64,000 nucleotides of DNA, taken from assembly GCF_042649825.1 (NCBI RefSeq), contig NZ_JBHSAB010000005.1, forward strand, positions 1 to 64,000, written 5' to 3'. The DNA is from Legionella_C dresdenensis (GTDB lineage Bacteria; Pseudomonadota; Gammaproteobacteria; Legionellales; Legionellaceae). Numbering within the stretch: position 1 is the first letter of the stretch; each line of letters begins with the position of its first letter. Positions 52,184 to 61,174 of this stretch are shown here, one piece after another. Made by a program: the position numbers and the translations under genes. The notes beneath the pieces were generated by a model. That model had not been told where the DNA came from and did not search any database. It worked only from the letters and a program-made list of their open reading frames with translations.

Positions 52184-52515
52184 CATAATAATGTATCCAA
52201 TCTGGGATTTCCCTTCCTTGACAAAATATTATCAGGATTTTTTAATGATTCAATCACTTGATCATGATGCAGGCCTTGAACCCATTTCCTCAATTTTTCA
52301 TAATGTTGATGCAGCACGTCGAAATCTAGCCTGGAATATAAATAACTTTCGCAGCCATGATCATGGCATCAATAGTAATGAGCTGTTAGCAATTTTAAAG
52401 AAGCGAACAAATTTGCTCGGCTAGAGAATTAATCACAACCTTTCACACCACCTATAATAATCCCTTAATCTTCCTCTGATATAATAAATCCCATTCTTCG
52501 TCAAATAAGATTCTC
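52184..52515. other. Gap with two overlapping small open frames, unresolved
   Basis: A plus-strand frame (52191-52424, 77 codons, ending AILKKRTNLLG) and a minus-strand frame (about 52135-52370, containing YLYSRLDFDVLHQHYEKLRK) overlap. Neither has a convincing ribosome-binding site; the minus-strand frame lacks a plausible ATG in its best part. The minus-strand reading looks more protein-like and could be a gene remnant. The stretch 52425-52515 shows nothing recognisable. Confidence 0.3.
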
Positions 52516-54129
52516 ATGTCACTGTATATTCATGGTACTAATTCTCTCATTTTACCTTTATTAAAAGCGACAAACTTCAACATAATTTCTCCGCCTCACA
52601 GTTTAGAACAATATACACTTGCACCATTCGGCGGTGAAATTTCAAAAGGAGGATATCAGCGGCTTGATAATGACGGGATTGCCTTTGGCACTTTGGAAAC
52701 AACACAGAGCCCTGTTGGTGGGACAGAACGATATACCCTGCGTAAAATTCTTGATAAATATGCTAACCAACTTGAGCCTTACTCAATTGAAAATAACAAG
52801 CAACACCTGAATGATTGTGTGAGTAATCTGATGAGTAGAGCTTGTAGCGAGTTTAATACTTTGTTGATTTATCTCGCCCGTGCTAAACAAACAGGGCTTA
52901 CAACTGATGAAGTGCTTGATCAAGGCAAAATTGCTGCTATCAAAGAAAATCTTGAGTTAACACGACAGTTTTTGCATTTGTTTTTATTACTTGGTTCAAA
53001 AATTAATATCAAAAATCTAAATGATATTAATCCATACAGTGAGCAAGCGCGCCGATTATTTTTTCCCTTGACCAGTTCTGATGAAGCCTGGTTTTCATTT
53101 GTCAGTGTATGTGCGCGTATCAAAAAAAGCCAGCTGGATATTGCAGCAATTATCAGAAATGGCGATTTTTCAGAGAAAGCACTACAACCGGTTATCAACG
53201 TGCTGAATGGGAGTGAGGATGATTTTTTCATTACCGGCAGCGAAGTGAAGTTTGATCCGGATTATCAGAACGTGTCTTATGCCAGGAAAGCTTGCAATGA
53301 TGGCCATTTTTTTTCGTTTTCAACAAACAGAGGTACAACGATAATCGAGCATTTTCAGGACATGCTAAGAGGCAGTATTATGCCCTCATATTTCAGTAAA
53401 TTACATGCCCAGATAAAAAAATATCTTGCAATTATTGATAAAAAACAGGTGTTATTTGAGCGTCTGCTAGCCAAAGAGCCTGAAAATCTTTTGACCGAAG
53501 ACATTGCTTGTTTTACTAACAAACCTTTTCCACTTGTTTTAGTCGTAGAAGAGACTGATAAAATAACCCTATTTGATGAGCATACCAAAGAATACCGTTC
53601 GTTTTCACCGTTAATAATTGGAGAAGACATAAAGACCATTGCTACCACTGCTGAACATCAACTGCTGTTGGCTAATTATTTCTATACGCAGGAAAAAAAA
53701 GTTAAAGTAATTACAATTCAAGAGTTAAATAACCTTCGTCTGGAACAGACAATTGCACCATTACTGAGTTTTTTCAGGGATAATTATGACAAAAAATTCA
53801 AAAATACTAATAGCGCAGGGTTGGTAAAAATTAAGCAGTTGCTGCATTCTAATCGGGATCATCAGGAAAAATTGCAGGAAATTATTAAAATAGCAAAAGA
53901 AAAAACAGCGCCGGGATGGAGGTTATGGTATAGCCAAAGCCACTTTTTTGGTCGGGGCCGCCATGAATCTGTGCATCAGTTGTATAAAAAAATCGCAAAT
54001 ATTATTCCGCAACAATTTCATTTGTCTGACAATGGTGAAAAAGCCCTGAGAGATCAGCTTACCGAGATCGGCGCCTTGTTAAAACAGGAAACCTTTGTGC
54101 ATGGTTCTACATCGAAGATAAATCTATAA
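52516..54129 (+). CDS. Putative effector with N-terminal HGT motif (ADP-ribosyltransferase-like?)
   Basis: 537 residues, no named family. It begins SLYIHGTNSLILPLLKATN; a strand with HGT followed by helix and 'F-x-I-x-S' resembles the first motif of PARP/diphtheria-type ADP-ribosyltransferases. The next block, LAPFGGEISKGGY and GIAFGTLE, is reminiscent of N-termini in Legionella effector families. No clear second or third catalytic motif was found; the rest (about 120-537) is helical and polar without membrane segment. It lies next to the F-box/RCC1 gene, suggesting a small effector cluster. Function is a hypothesis. Confidence 0.7.
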   Translation: MSLYIHGTNSLILPLLKATNFNIISPPHSLEQYTLAPFGGEISKGGYQRLDNDGIAFGTLETTQSPVGGTERYTLRKILDKYANQLEPYSIENNKQHLNDCVSNLMSRACSEFNTLLIYLARAKQTGLTTDEVLDQGKIAAIKENLELTRQFLHLFLLLGSKINIKNLNDINPYSEQARRLFFPLTSSDEAWFSFVSVCARIKKSQLDIAAIIRNGDFSEKALQPVINVLNGSEDDFFITGSEVKFDPDYQNVSYARKACNDGHFFSFSTNRGTTIIEHFQDMLRGSIMPSYFSKLHAQIKKYLAIIDKKQVLFERLLAKEPENLLTEDIACFTNKPFPLVLVVEETDKITLFDEHTKEYRSFSPLIIGEDIKTIATTAEHQLLLANYFYTQEKKVKVITIQELNNLRLEQTIAPLLSFFRDNYDKKFKNTNSAGLVKIKQLLHSNRDHQEKLQEIIKIAKEKTAPGWRLWYSQSHFFGRGRHESVHQLYKKIANIIPQQFHLSDNGEKALRDQLTEIGALLKQETFVHGSTSKINL

Positions 54130-54483
54130 GGGTATTTTGTGCGCTTTACCTCGTCTCTGTAATTAAATCCTGGCACTCCGCTTGACTTTGTATGGCGGAA
54201 TAGTCATAAATGCCGTATTCCACCAATTTAATTTTGGAAATACTAATGAAACGATTCGCTATCGTATTTCTAGCGCTATTTGAAATCTGTGCGAACCTTT
54301 GATTTAAAGGAGTACTGTTTTTGAGATATAAAAAGACGGCTTGGAGTAAAGTCGTCCTCTTTTGCTTAGCTTGACGGCTATGGGCTTTACAGCCCAGCCT
54401 ATACTTCTATAAACCTTTGCCCTGTCAACTCTGGACAAACGCTTGCGGGTGTTATACATTGCCTGTTTTAGCCGGAAAAATGT
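54130..54483. other. Gap between orphan gene and truA: imperfect hairpin and palindromic repeat
   Basis: A short open stretch at 54246 (ATGAAACGATTCGC..., 18 codons) looks like a gene scrap. An imperfect hairpin AAAAGACGGC...GTCGTCCTCTTTT lies at about 54331-54363 and could terminate transcription. It is followed by the palindrome at 54364. No intact gene was seen. Confidence 0.5.
54364..54405. repeat. Palindromic repeat with GCTTAGCTTGACGGC flank
   Basis: GCTTAGCTTGACGGCTATGG leads into GGGCTTTACAGCCC. This is the extended unit also found at 15974, 20489 and (in part) 22976, and it lies next to the two-gene orphan region 50.7-54.1 kb. Confidence 0.85.
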
Positions 54484-55272
54484 ATGCGTATTGCCTTAGG
54501 GGTTGAATACGATGGAAGCCAATACCATGGCTGGCAGGCGCAGGCTGGTTTACATACCATACAACAAGTCATAGAAACAGCGCTTGGCCGCATTGCCGAC
54601 AGTGAAATCAGTGTTGTATGCGCTGGCCGAACTGATACTGGCGTACACGCAACCAATCAAATTATTCATTTTGACTCTGATAAAGAACGGACTATCCGTT
54701 CCTGGATTCATGGCGCCAATTCTTATTTACCTAAGGATGTTTGCGTCCGTTGGGGACGTGAAATGCCGGATGATTTTCATGCCCGATATTCGGCGACAGC
54801 CAGACGTTACCGTTATATTATCTATAATGCGCCGATAAGGCCGGCTTTATTGCGCAGCAGTGTAACCTGGCAGTATCGTCAGCTTGATCATCGGGCAATG
54901 GATTCTGCTGGCAAGTATCTGTTGGGGGAGCATGACTTTACATCTTTTCGTTCGATAGAATGTCAATCTAATACACCTATGCGTAATATCCATAATCTGC
55001 AAGTAAGCCGCTGCGGGGATTTGGTTATGCTGGATATCACTGCCAATGCTTTCCTTCATCACATGGTGAGAAATATTGCTGGCGTATTAATTGCTGTTGG
55101 TTCAGGTAAAAGAAGCATTGAATGGGTAAAAGAAGTACTTGATGCCAAAGATCGCCGTTTAGGGGCAGAAACGGCTCCGCCCTACGGTTTGTATCTGGTT
55201 GGTGTAACTTATCCCAAGCATTTTGCGATTTCCCAGGCGCCGTTAGGGCCGTTGTTTTTATGGGAGCGTTAG
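54484..55272 (+). CDS. truA: tRNA pseudouridine(38-40) synthase TruA
   Basis: 262 residues. The catalytic Asp is in CAGRTDTGVHATNQ near residue 52. Start MRIALGVEYDGSQYHGWQ is typical. Further blocks are FHARYSATARRYRYIIYN and FLHHMVRNIAGVLIAVGSGK. It modifies the anticodon arm of many tRNAs. One base before the trpF start, so it heads truA-trpF-trpB-trpA-glnS-cysS. Confidence 0.97.
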   Translation: MRIALGVEYDGSQYHGWQAQAGLHTIQQVIETALGRIADSEISVVCAGRTDTGVHATNQIIHFDSDKERTIRSWIHGANSYLPKDVCVRWGREMPDDFHARYSATARRYRYIIYNAPIRPALLRSSVTWQYRQLDHRAMDSAGKYLLGEHDFTSFRSIECQSNTPMRNIHNLQVSRCGDLVMLDITANAFLHHMVRNIAGVLIAVGSGKRSIEWVKEVLDAKDRRLGAETAPPYGLYLVGVTYPKHFAISQAPLGPLFLWER

Positions 55273-55273
55273 G

Positions 55274-55900
55274 TTGGAGGCGCAGCGGGTAAGAATCAAA
55301 ATGTGTGGCATGACGCGCAGGCAGGATATCGATTATGCCATTGCGCTGGGCGCTGATGCCATTGGTTTGATTTTTTATCCGAAAAGCAGGCGCTATGTGA
55401 CGGTTGAGCAGGCAAAAATTTTGCTGCGGGAAATACCGCCATTGGTGAATATCGTTGCTGTTGCCGTAGATCCTGAGCCTGATGACCTGAAGCGATTAAT
55501 TAATGAATTACCCATTGACACCATTCAATTTCATGGTAATGAAAAAGTGGAGTTCTGCCAACGATTCGGCAGGCCATATATCAAAGCGGTGTCAGCCAGA
55601 AATTCGCAACTGATAACTGCTGCTATGGATAAGTTTCAAACTGCCTCTGCCATACTGGTTGATACACCTTCAGCAGAATATGGCGGCAGCGGGCAGGCTT
55701 TTGACTGGCAAATCATTCCTGAACGCCGGACCCGGCCGCTAATCATTGCCGGCGGATTAAACCCGCAGAATTGCATTGCGGCGGTCAAACTTAATCCTTA
55801 TGCGCTAGATGTATGCAGTGGTATTGAACAATCGCCAGGTATCAAGGATCATCATAAGATGAAACAGTTTGTTGACGTTTTAAGGGGGAAGCATGACTAA
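55274..55900 (+). CDS. trpF: Phosphoribosylanthranilate isomerase TrpF
   Basis: 208 residues from a TTG at 55274 with GGAGCG seven bases upstream; starting at the next Met would remove the first strand VRIKMCGMT. Catalytic Cys is in KMCGMTR and Asp in LVDTPSAEYGGSGQAFDW (about 125-142). GGLNPQN and DVCSGIEQSPGIKD bind phosphate. It converts PRA to CdRP in tryptophan synthesis. Overlaps trpB by eight bases. Confidence 0.96.
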   Translation: MEAQRVRIKMCGMTRRQDIDYAIALGADAIGLIFYPKSRRYVTVEQAKILLREIPPLVNIVAVAVDPEPDDLKRLINELPIDTIQFHGNEKVEFCQRFGRPYIKAVSARNSQLITAAMDKFQTASAILVDTPSAEYGGSGQAFDWQIIPERRTRPLIIAGGLNPQNCIAAVKLNPYALDVCSGIEQSPGIKDHHKMKQFVDVLRGKHD

Positions 55901-57092
55901 GCAAGAATTACCTGATAACCAGGGGCATTTTGGGCCTTATGGCGGAATGTTTGTCGCAGATACCTTGATTCATGCCCTGCAGGAACTGCAGCAGGCTTAC
56001 AATAAATATAAAAATGATCCTGAGTTTCTTGCTGAACTTAACGATGAGCTCACGCATTATGTCGGCAGGGAAACACCTCTTTATCATGCCCGCCGGCTAA
56101 GCGAAGAAACAGGCGGGGCGCAAATTTATTTAAAACGGGAAGATTTGAATCATACCGGCGCTCACAAAATCAATAACACGGTTGGCCAGGCATTACTGGC
56201 AAAGCGGATGGGCAAAACCCGGATTATAGCTGAAACCGGAGCGGGTCAGCATGGCGTTGCCTCGGCGACAGTCGCCGCCAAGCTTGGCCTGGAGTGCGTA
56301 GTCTATATGGGCTCCGAAGATATCAAGCGCCAGTCAAGCAATGTTTATCGTATGAAACTTCTGGGTGCGACAGTCGTGCCGGTTACTGCCGGTTCAAAAA
56401 CTTTGAAAGATGCCCTGAATGAAGCCATGCGCGACTGGGTAAGCAATATTGACAATACTTTTTATATTATTGGCACCGTTGCAGGCCCGCATCCTTATCC
56501 GCAATTGGTAAGAGATTTTCAGGCGGTGATTGGCCGTGAAGCACGGGCGCAAATGCTTGAAAGAACAGGCTGTCTGCCTGATGCGCTCGTTGCTTGTGTT
56601 GGCGGCGGCTCAAATGCCATGGGGTTATTTTATCCTTTTTTAAACGATGAATCGGTCGCTATTTACGGCGTTGAAGCCGCTGGAAAGGGATTGGAAACAG
56701 GCATGCACGCGGCATCTCTGATCGCCGGCAAGCCCGGGGTACTGCATGGCAACCGAACTTATTTACTCTGTGATGAATATGGCCAGGTAAAAGATACTCA
56801 CTCTGTTTCGGCCGGACTTGATTATCCGGGCGTTGGACCTGAGCATGCCTGGCTTAAAGACAGCGGCCGGGTCAGGTATGTGCCGATTGATGATGAAGAG
56901 GCGTTGCATGCTTTTCGGACATTAACCCGTACCGAAGGCATTATCCCGGCGTTAGAATCAAGCCATGCCGTGGCTTATACGCTGAAACTTGCGAAAACAA
57001 TGAAACCGGCACAGCGGATTATTGTCAATTTATCCGGCAGGGGAGATAAAGACATGCACACTGTGGCGGCAATTGATGGCTTGACTGTTTAA
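55893..57092 (+). CDS. trpB: Tryptophan synthase beta chain TrpB
   Basis: 399 residues. The PLP lysine is in HTGAHKINNTVGQ near residue 93, and the phosphate loop is CVGGGSNAMG near 230. Start FGPYGGMFVADTL is typical. It joins indole and serine. Good GGGGGAAG before the ATG. 13 bases before trpA. Confidence 0.98.
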   Translation: MTKQELPDNQGHFGPYGGMFVADTLIHALQELQQAYNKYKNDPEFLAELNDELTHYVGRETPLYHARRLSEETGGAQIYLKREDLNHTGAHKINNTVGQALLAKRMGKTRIIAETGAGQHGVASATVAAKLGLECVVYMGSEDIKRQSSNVYRMKLLGATVVPVTAGSKTLKDALNEAMRDWVSNIDNTFYIIGTVAGPHPYPQLVRDFQAVIGREARAQMLERTGCLPDALVACVGGGSNAMGLFYPFLNDESVAIYGVEAAGKGLETGMHAASLIAGKPGVLHGNRTYLLCDEYGQVKDTHSVSAGLDYPGVGPEHAWLKDSGRVRYVPIDDEEALHAFRTLTRTEGIIPALESSHAVAYTLKLAKTMKPAQRIIVNLSGRGDKDMHTVAAIDGLTV

Positions 57093-57105
57093 ACCGGATA
57101 CTGAC

Positions 57106-57918
57106 ATGAAAAATCGAATCGACACGAAACTGCTGCAGCTGCAAACCGCAGGCAAAAAAATGTTAAGCCCTTATATTACTGCCGGCGATCCTGAGCCAGG
57201 ACTGACAGTACAGCTGATGCATACACTGGTGAAAGCAGGGGCTGATTTGCTTGAAATCGGTATTCCATTTTCTGATCCCATGGCAGAAGGGCCGGTGATT
57301 CAGGCAGCAATGGAAAGGGCCCTGAAGCATGGTGTACATTGTGATTACGTGCTGGATATGGTAAAAACCTTTCGCCAAAATGACCAGCAGACGCCGATAG
57401 TATTAATGGGTTATGTTAATTCAGTCGAATTTTATGGCTATGAGCGTTTCGCTCAAAATGCAAGCGCTGCGGGAGTCGATGGTACGATTCTGGTTGATTT
57501 GCCGCCTGAAGAGAGCGGGCAAGTTGCTGATATTTGGCAGAAACATAATCTGCGCAGCATTTACCTGTGTTCGCCAACAACGTCTGATGAGCGGATGGCG
57601 CTAATAAATCATTATGGTAATGGTTACCTGTACTATGTTTCGCTGAAAGGGGTGACTGGTTCCAGTGATTTTGACCTTGAGAATGTCAAACAGCAGTATA
57701 GCTACCGCAAATCGCAGACCAGACTGCCGCTTATGGTTGGGTTTGGTATCAAGACTGCCGAGACGGCGGCTGCCGTAGCAGATTTTGCGGATGGGGTGAT
57801 TGTAGGGGCTGGCGTAATCAACGCCATCTATGACGCCTGGCAGGCTGGCAGTGATTGCACTGAAGCCGCTTTTTCTTTAATTAACTCAATGCGACAAGCA
57901 ATAGATAACAATGGATAA
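57106..57918 (+). CDS. trpA: Tryptophan synthase alpha chain TrpA
   Basis: 270 residues. Catalytic Glu in LLEIGIPFSDPMAEGPVIQ (about 48) and Asp near residue 60 are present. YYVSLKGVTGSS is the loop that closes on the substrate; VGFGIKTAETAAAVADFADG binds phosphate. It cleaves indole-glycerol phosphate and channels indole to TrpB. trpC and trpD are not in this window. Overlaps glnS by eight bases. Confidence 0.97.
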   Translation: MKNRIDTKLLQLQTAGKKMLSPYITAGDPEPGLTVQLMHTLVKAGADLLEIGIPFSDPMAEGPVIQAAMERALKHGVHCDYVLDMVKTFRQNDQQTPIVLMGYVNSVEFYGYERFAQNASAAGVDGTILVDLPPEESGQVADIWQKHNLRSIYLCSPTTSDERMALINHYGNGYLYYVSLKGVTGSSDFDLENVKQQYSYRKSQTRLPLMVGFGIKTAETAAAVADFADGVIVGAGVINAIYDAWQAGSDCTEAAFSLINSMRQAIDNNG

Positions 57919-59578
57919 CAGAATGACAGAAAGCAGTGAAAAAAGAGCGCATTTTATTCGTCAATTGATAACCGATGAATTGGCATCAGGCAAACATAGC
58001 AGGGTGATTACCCGTTTTCCGCCTGAACCTAATGGCTATCTGCATGTAGGGCATGCGAAATCAATTTGCCTGAACTTTGGTCTGGCAGAGGAATTTCAGG
58101 GAAAATGCTTTTTACGTTTTGACGACACCAATCCGACCAAAGAAGAGCAGGAATATGTCGATGCCATTATTGAAGATGTGCGCTGGCTGGGTTTTCAATG
58201 GTGCGATATTACTCACTCGTCTGATTATTATCAGAATCTTTATGATTTTGCCATTCTGTTAATTGAGCAGGGAAAAGCATATGTAGACAGTTTGTCTATG
58301 GAAGAAATTCGCGCTTATCGTGGCACTTTGCAAGAGCCTGGCCGTGAAAGCCCTTATCGTAATCGTCCAGTTGCGGAAAGCCTTGATTTATTTAAACGAA
58401 TGAAAGCCGGCGAGTTTGCTGACGGCACCCATGTTTTACGGGCAAAAATCGACATGTCTTCCGGCAATATCAATATGCGGGACCCGGTTTTATATCGTAT
58501 TCGTCATGCGAGCCATCAGAGAACGGGCGATGAGTGGTGTATCTATCCGATGTATGATTATGCGCACCCTGTTTCTGACGCGATGGAATATATTACTCAC
58601 TCATTATGCACTCTTGAGTTTCAGGATCATCGTCCTTTATATGACTGGTTTATTGAAAATCTGCCGGTACCAGCCCGCCCTGTACAGACCGAGTTTGCCC
58701 GGTTGAACCTGTCTCATACCGTAACCAGCAAACGTAAGCTAAGACAGCTGGTTGAGGAAAATGTGGTTAATGGCTGGGACGATCCGCGTCTGCCGACTTT
58801 AAAAGGCATGCGAAAACGCGGTTATCCGGCGGCGGCCATCCGTGAGTTCTGTGAGCAGATTGGTATTTCACGCAGTGATTCGGTTATTGATATGTCGATT
58901 CTGGAGGCCTGTGTGCGTGATGAGCTTAACCGTACTGCCAAGAGGGCATTATGTGTGCTTGAACCATTAAAGATAGTGATAGAAAACTATCCGGAAAACC
59001 AGACTGAAGAGCTGAGCGCGTCATTCAACCAGCAAGATCCGGATGCGCCGCGCCGGGTGTTGCCATTCAGCCGCGAAATTTACATTGAGCGCAGCGATTT
59101 TATGGAGCAACCGCCAAAGGACTACTTCCGCCTTACACCTGGTACCGAAGTGCGTTTGCGCAATGCCTATGTGATCCGCTGTGAGCAGGCGATTAAAAAT
59201 GAACAAGGCGAAGTGGTTGAATTACGTTGCACTTACGATCCTGAAACATTAGGTAAAAATCCTGTCGGCCGTAAAGTCAAAGGTGTAATCCATTGGGTTT
59301 CTGCGCCGCATGCTTTTCCAGTCACTATTTACCAATATGACCGCCTGTTTAACGATGCCAATCCGGCTCGTGAAGAGGATTTCCTGCAATTTCTCAATCA
59401 TGATTCACTGAATGTGCAACAGGCTTACTGTGAGCCTGCATTGGCCAATCAGCCTTTAAATGAAGTATTTCAGTTTGAGCGGTTAGGTTATTATCAGGTT
59501 AATCAGGTAAATGACGGAAAGGTTACGGCATTTAACCGGGTTGTCGGCTTAAAGGATACTTGGGCTAAAATAGGCTAA
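57911..59578 (+). CDS. glnS: Glutaminyl-tRNA synthetase GlnS
   Basis: 555 residues, class I. The HIGH motif is PPEPNGYLHVGHAKS near residue 35, and the KMSKS-equivalent is SHTVTSKRKL near 268 (usually VMSKR, here VTSKR). RFDDTNPTKE and ADFI-type catalytic segments are intact. Two C-terminal beta-barrels bind the anticodon. A second in-frame ATG at 57923 is an alternative start. Ten bases before cysS. Confidence 0.97.
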   Translation: MDNRMTESSEKRAHFIRQLITDELASGKHSRVITRFPPEPNGYLHVGHAKSICLNFGLAEEFQGKCFLRFDDTNPTKEEQEYVDAIIEDVRWLGFQWCDITHSSDYYQNLYDFAILLIEQGKAYVDSLSMEEIRAYRGTLQEPGRESPYRNRPVAESLDLFKRMKAGEFADGTHVLRAKIDMSSGNINMRDPVLYRIRHASHQRTGDEWCIYPMYDYAHPVSDAMEYITHSLCTLEFQDHRPLYDWFIENLPVPARPVQTEFARLNLSHTVTSKRKLRQLVEENVVNGWDDPRLPTLKGMRKRGYPAAAIREFCEQIGISRSDSVIDMSILEACVRDELNRTAKRALCVLEPLKIVIENYPENQTEELSASFNQQDPDAPRRVLPFSREIYIERSDFMEQPPKDYFRLTPGTEVRLRNAYVIRCEQAIKNEQGEVVELRCTYDPETLGKNPVGRKVKGVIHWVSAPHAFPVTIYQYDRLFNDANPAREEDFLQFLNHDSLNVQQAYCEPALANQPLNEVFQFERLGYYQVNQVNDGKVTAFNRVVGLKDTWAKIG

Positions 59579-59587
59579 GGAACAGGC

Positions 59588-60952
59588 ATGCTTCATATAT
59601 ACAATTCATTAACCCGAAAGAAAGAAGTTTTTATTCCTCTGGTACCCGGTAAAATTGGGCTTTATGCCTGCGGCATAACAGTCTATGACCGTTGCCACCT
59701 GGGCCATGCCCGTTCAATGGTGTGTTTTGATGTCATAGTCCGGTTCCTGAGAGAGCAGGGCTATGAGGTAACTTTTGTACGTAATATCACTGATATTGAT
59801 GACAAAATAATAGCTCGTGCCAATGAGCGGGGCATGTCAATCAATGAACTGACCAGCTTCTATATTCAGGCTATGCATGATGATGCCAGTGCATTAAATA
59901 TTTTACCGCCGGATATTGAGCCGCGGGCAACAGGGCACATTGATTCGATTATTGGTCTTATCCAACGGTTGATAGATAGCGGTTATGCTTACGTGAGCGA
60001 TAATGGCGATGTCTGTTTTGAAGTTGCGCGTTTTAAGGACTACGGTAAATTATCCAATAAGGATATCGAAGCGTTGGTTGTCGGGGCGCGTATTGATGTT
60101 GTAAAAGAGAAACGCTCGCCGCTAGATTTCGTGTTATGGAAAAAGGCAAAAACAGACGAACCAAGCTGGCAGTCGCCTTGGGGCGAAGGCAGGCCTGGCT
60201 GGCATATTGAGTGTTCAGCGATGGCCATGCATGAGCTGGGTGAGCATTTTGATATCCATGGCGGCGGTCTGGATCTCCAGTTTCCTCATCATGAAAACGA
60301 AATTGCCCAGAGTGAAGCAGCGAGCGGGAAACAGTTTGCCAATTATTGGCTGCATGTTGGAATGCTGCAGGTTAACAATGAAAAAATGGCTAAATCGGTC
60401 GGCAATTTCTTTACCATTGAAGAGATATTAAAGAAATATCATCCGGAAGTGGTGCGTTATTTCCTGCTGAGCAGTCATTACCGTAGTCCGTTGAATTATT
60501 CGGAAGAAAATCTGACCAATGCCGGCAAGGCGCTTACTCGACTTTATCAGGCTTTGAAAGATACGCCTTGTACCAATGAGTCAATCGATGACGAATGGGA
60601 GAAGCAATTTAACGATGCAATGAATGACGATTTTAATACGCCTGTCGCTTTGTCGGTATTATTCCAGTTAAGTCATGAACTAAATAAAACCCGTCAGCCT
60701 CATTTGGCGGCTACGCTGAGAAAACTGGCTTCTACTTTAGGCTTGTTACAAATTCTGCCCGAGCAGTTTTTACAAGCTGGCCTGGAAAGTATTGACCGGC
60801 AAAGTATAGAGAAGTTAATTAAAGAGCGACTGGAGGCGCGAGCGCGGAAAGACTGGGCAAGGGCTGATGAAATCCGTGATACTCTGGCGGGGCATGGCAT
60901 AGAGCTGGAGGATGGCGCTCAGGGTACGAGCTGGAGAAAGCGGGCGGAGTAA
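59588..60952 (+). CDS. cysS: Cysteinyl-tRNA synthetase CysS
   Basis: 454 residues, class I. Zinc Cys in YACGITVYDRCHLGHARS (HIGH equivalent HLGH), then WHIECSAMA and FPHHENEIAQSEA with zinc His. The KMSKS motif appears as KMAKSVGNFF. C-terminal helical domain binds tRNA. Last gene of the truA-cysS run; it is followed by a paired CTCTCCC palindrome that may terminate the operon. Confidence 0.97.
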   Translation: MLHIYNSLTRKKEVFIPLVPGKIGLYACGITVYDRCHLGHARSMVCFDVIVRFLREQGYEVTFVRNITDIDDKIIARANERGMSINELTSFYIQAMHDDASALNILPPDIEPRATGHIDSIIGLIQRLIDSGYAYVSDNGDVCFEVARFKDYGKLSNKDIEALVVGARIDVVKEKRSPLDFVLWKKAKTDEPSWQSPWGEGRPGWHIECSAMAMHELGEHFDIHGGGLDLQFPHHENEIAQSEAASGKQFANYWLHVGMLQVNNEKMAKSVGNFFTIEEILKKYHPEVVRYFLLSSHYRSPLNYSEENLTNAGKALTRLYQALKDTPCTNESIDDEWEKQFNDAMNDDFNTPVALSVLFQLSHELNKTRQPHLAATLRKLASTLGLLQILPEQFLQAGLESIDRQSIEKLIKERLEARARKDWARADEIRDTLAGHGIELEDGAQGTSWRKRAE

Positions 60953-60964
60953 AGAGCCGCAATT

Positions 60965-61076
60965 CCCTCTCCCCAACCCTCTCCCGATACGGGAGAGGGG
61001 GCTTCAGTAGGAAGATAGAATTGCAGCCATGTTAAAAAGCTCCCTCTCCCGTATCGGGAGAGGGTTGGGGAGAGGG
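60965..61076. repeat. Pair of inverted CTCTCCC palindromes
   Basis: Arm one (60965-61001, core CTCTCCCGATACGGGAGAG) and arm two (61042-61076, core CTCTCCCGTATCGGGAGAG) are near-perfect inverted copies separated by 40 bases. They fold into a long hairpin 13 bases after the cysS stop. Confidence 0.92.
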
Positions 61077-61174
61077 AAAAAATTAGCGCAGTAAGGCACA
61101 AACATCCTTGTTAATATTCCCCTAATAATTAAAGTATAAAATAAGTTAATATTCTACGTGACAAAATTAGCATT

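Noticed and set aside
54246..54302. 18-codon peptide gene
   Set aside because: Short, with no clear ribosome-binding site and no recognisable peptide family.
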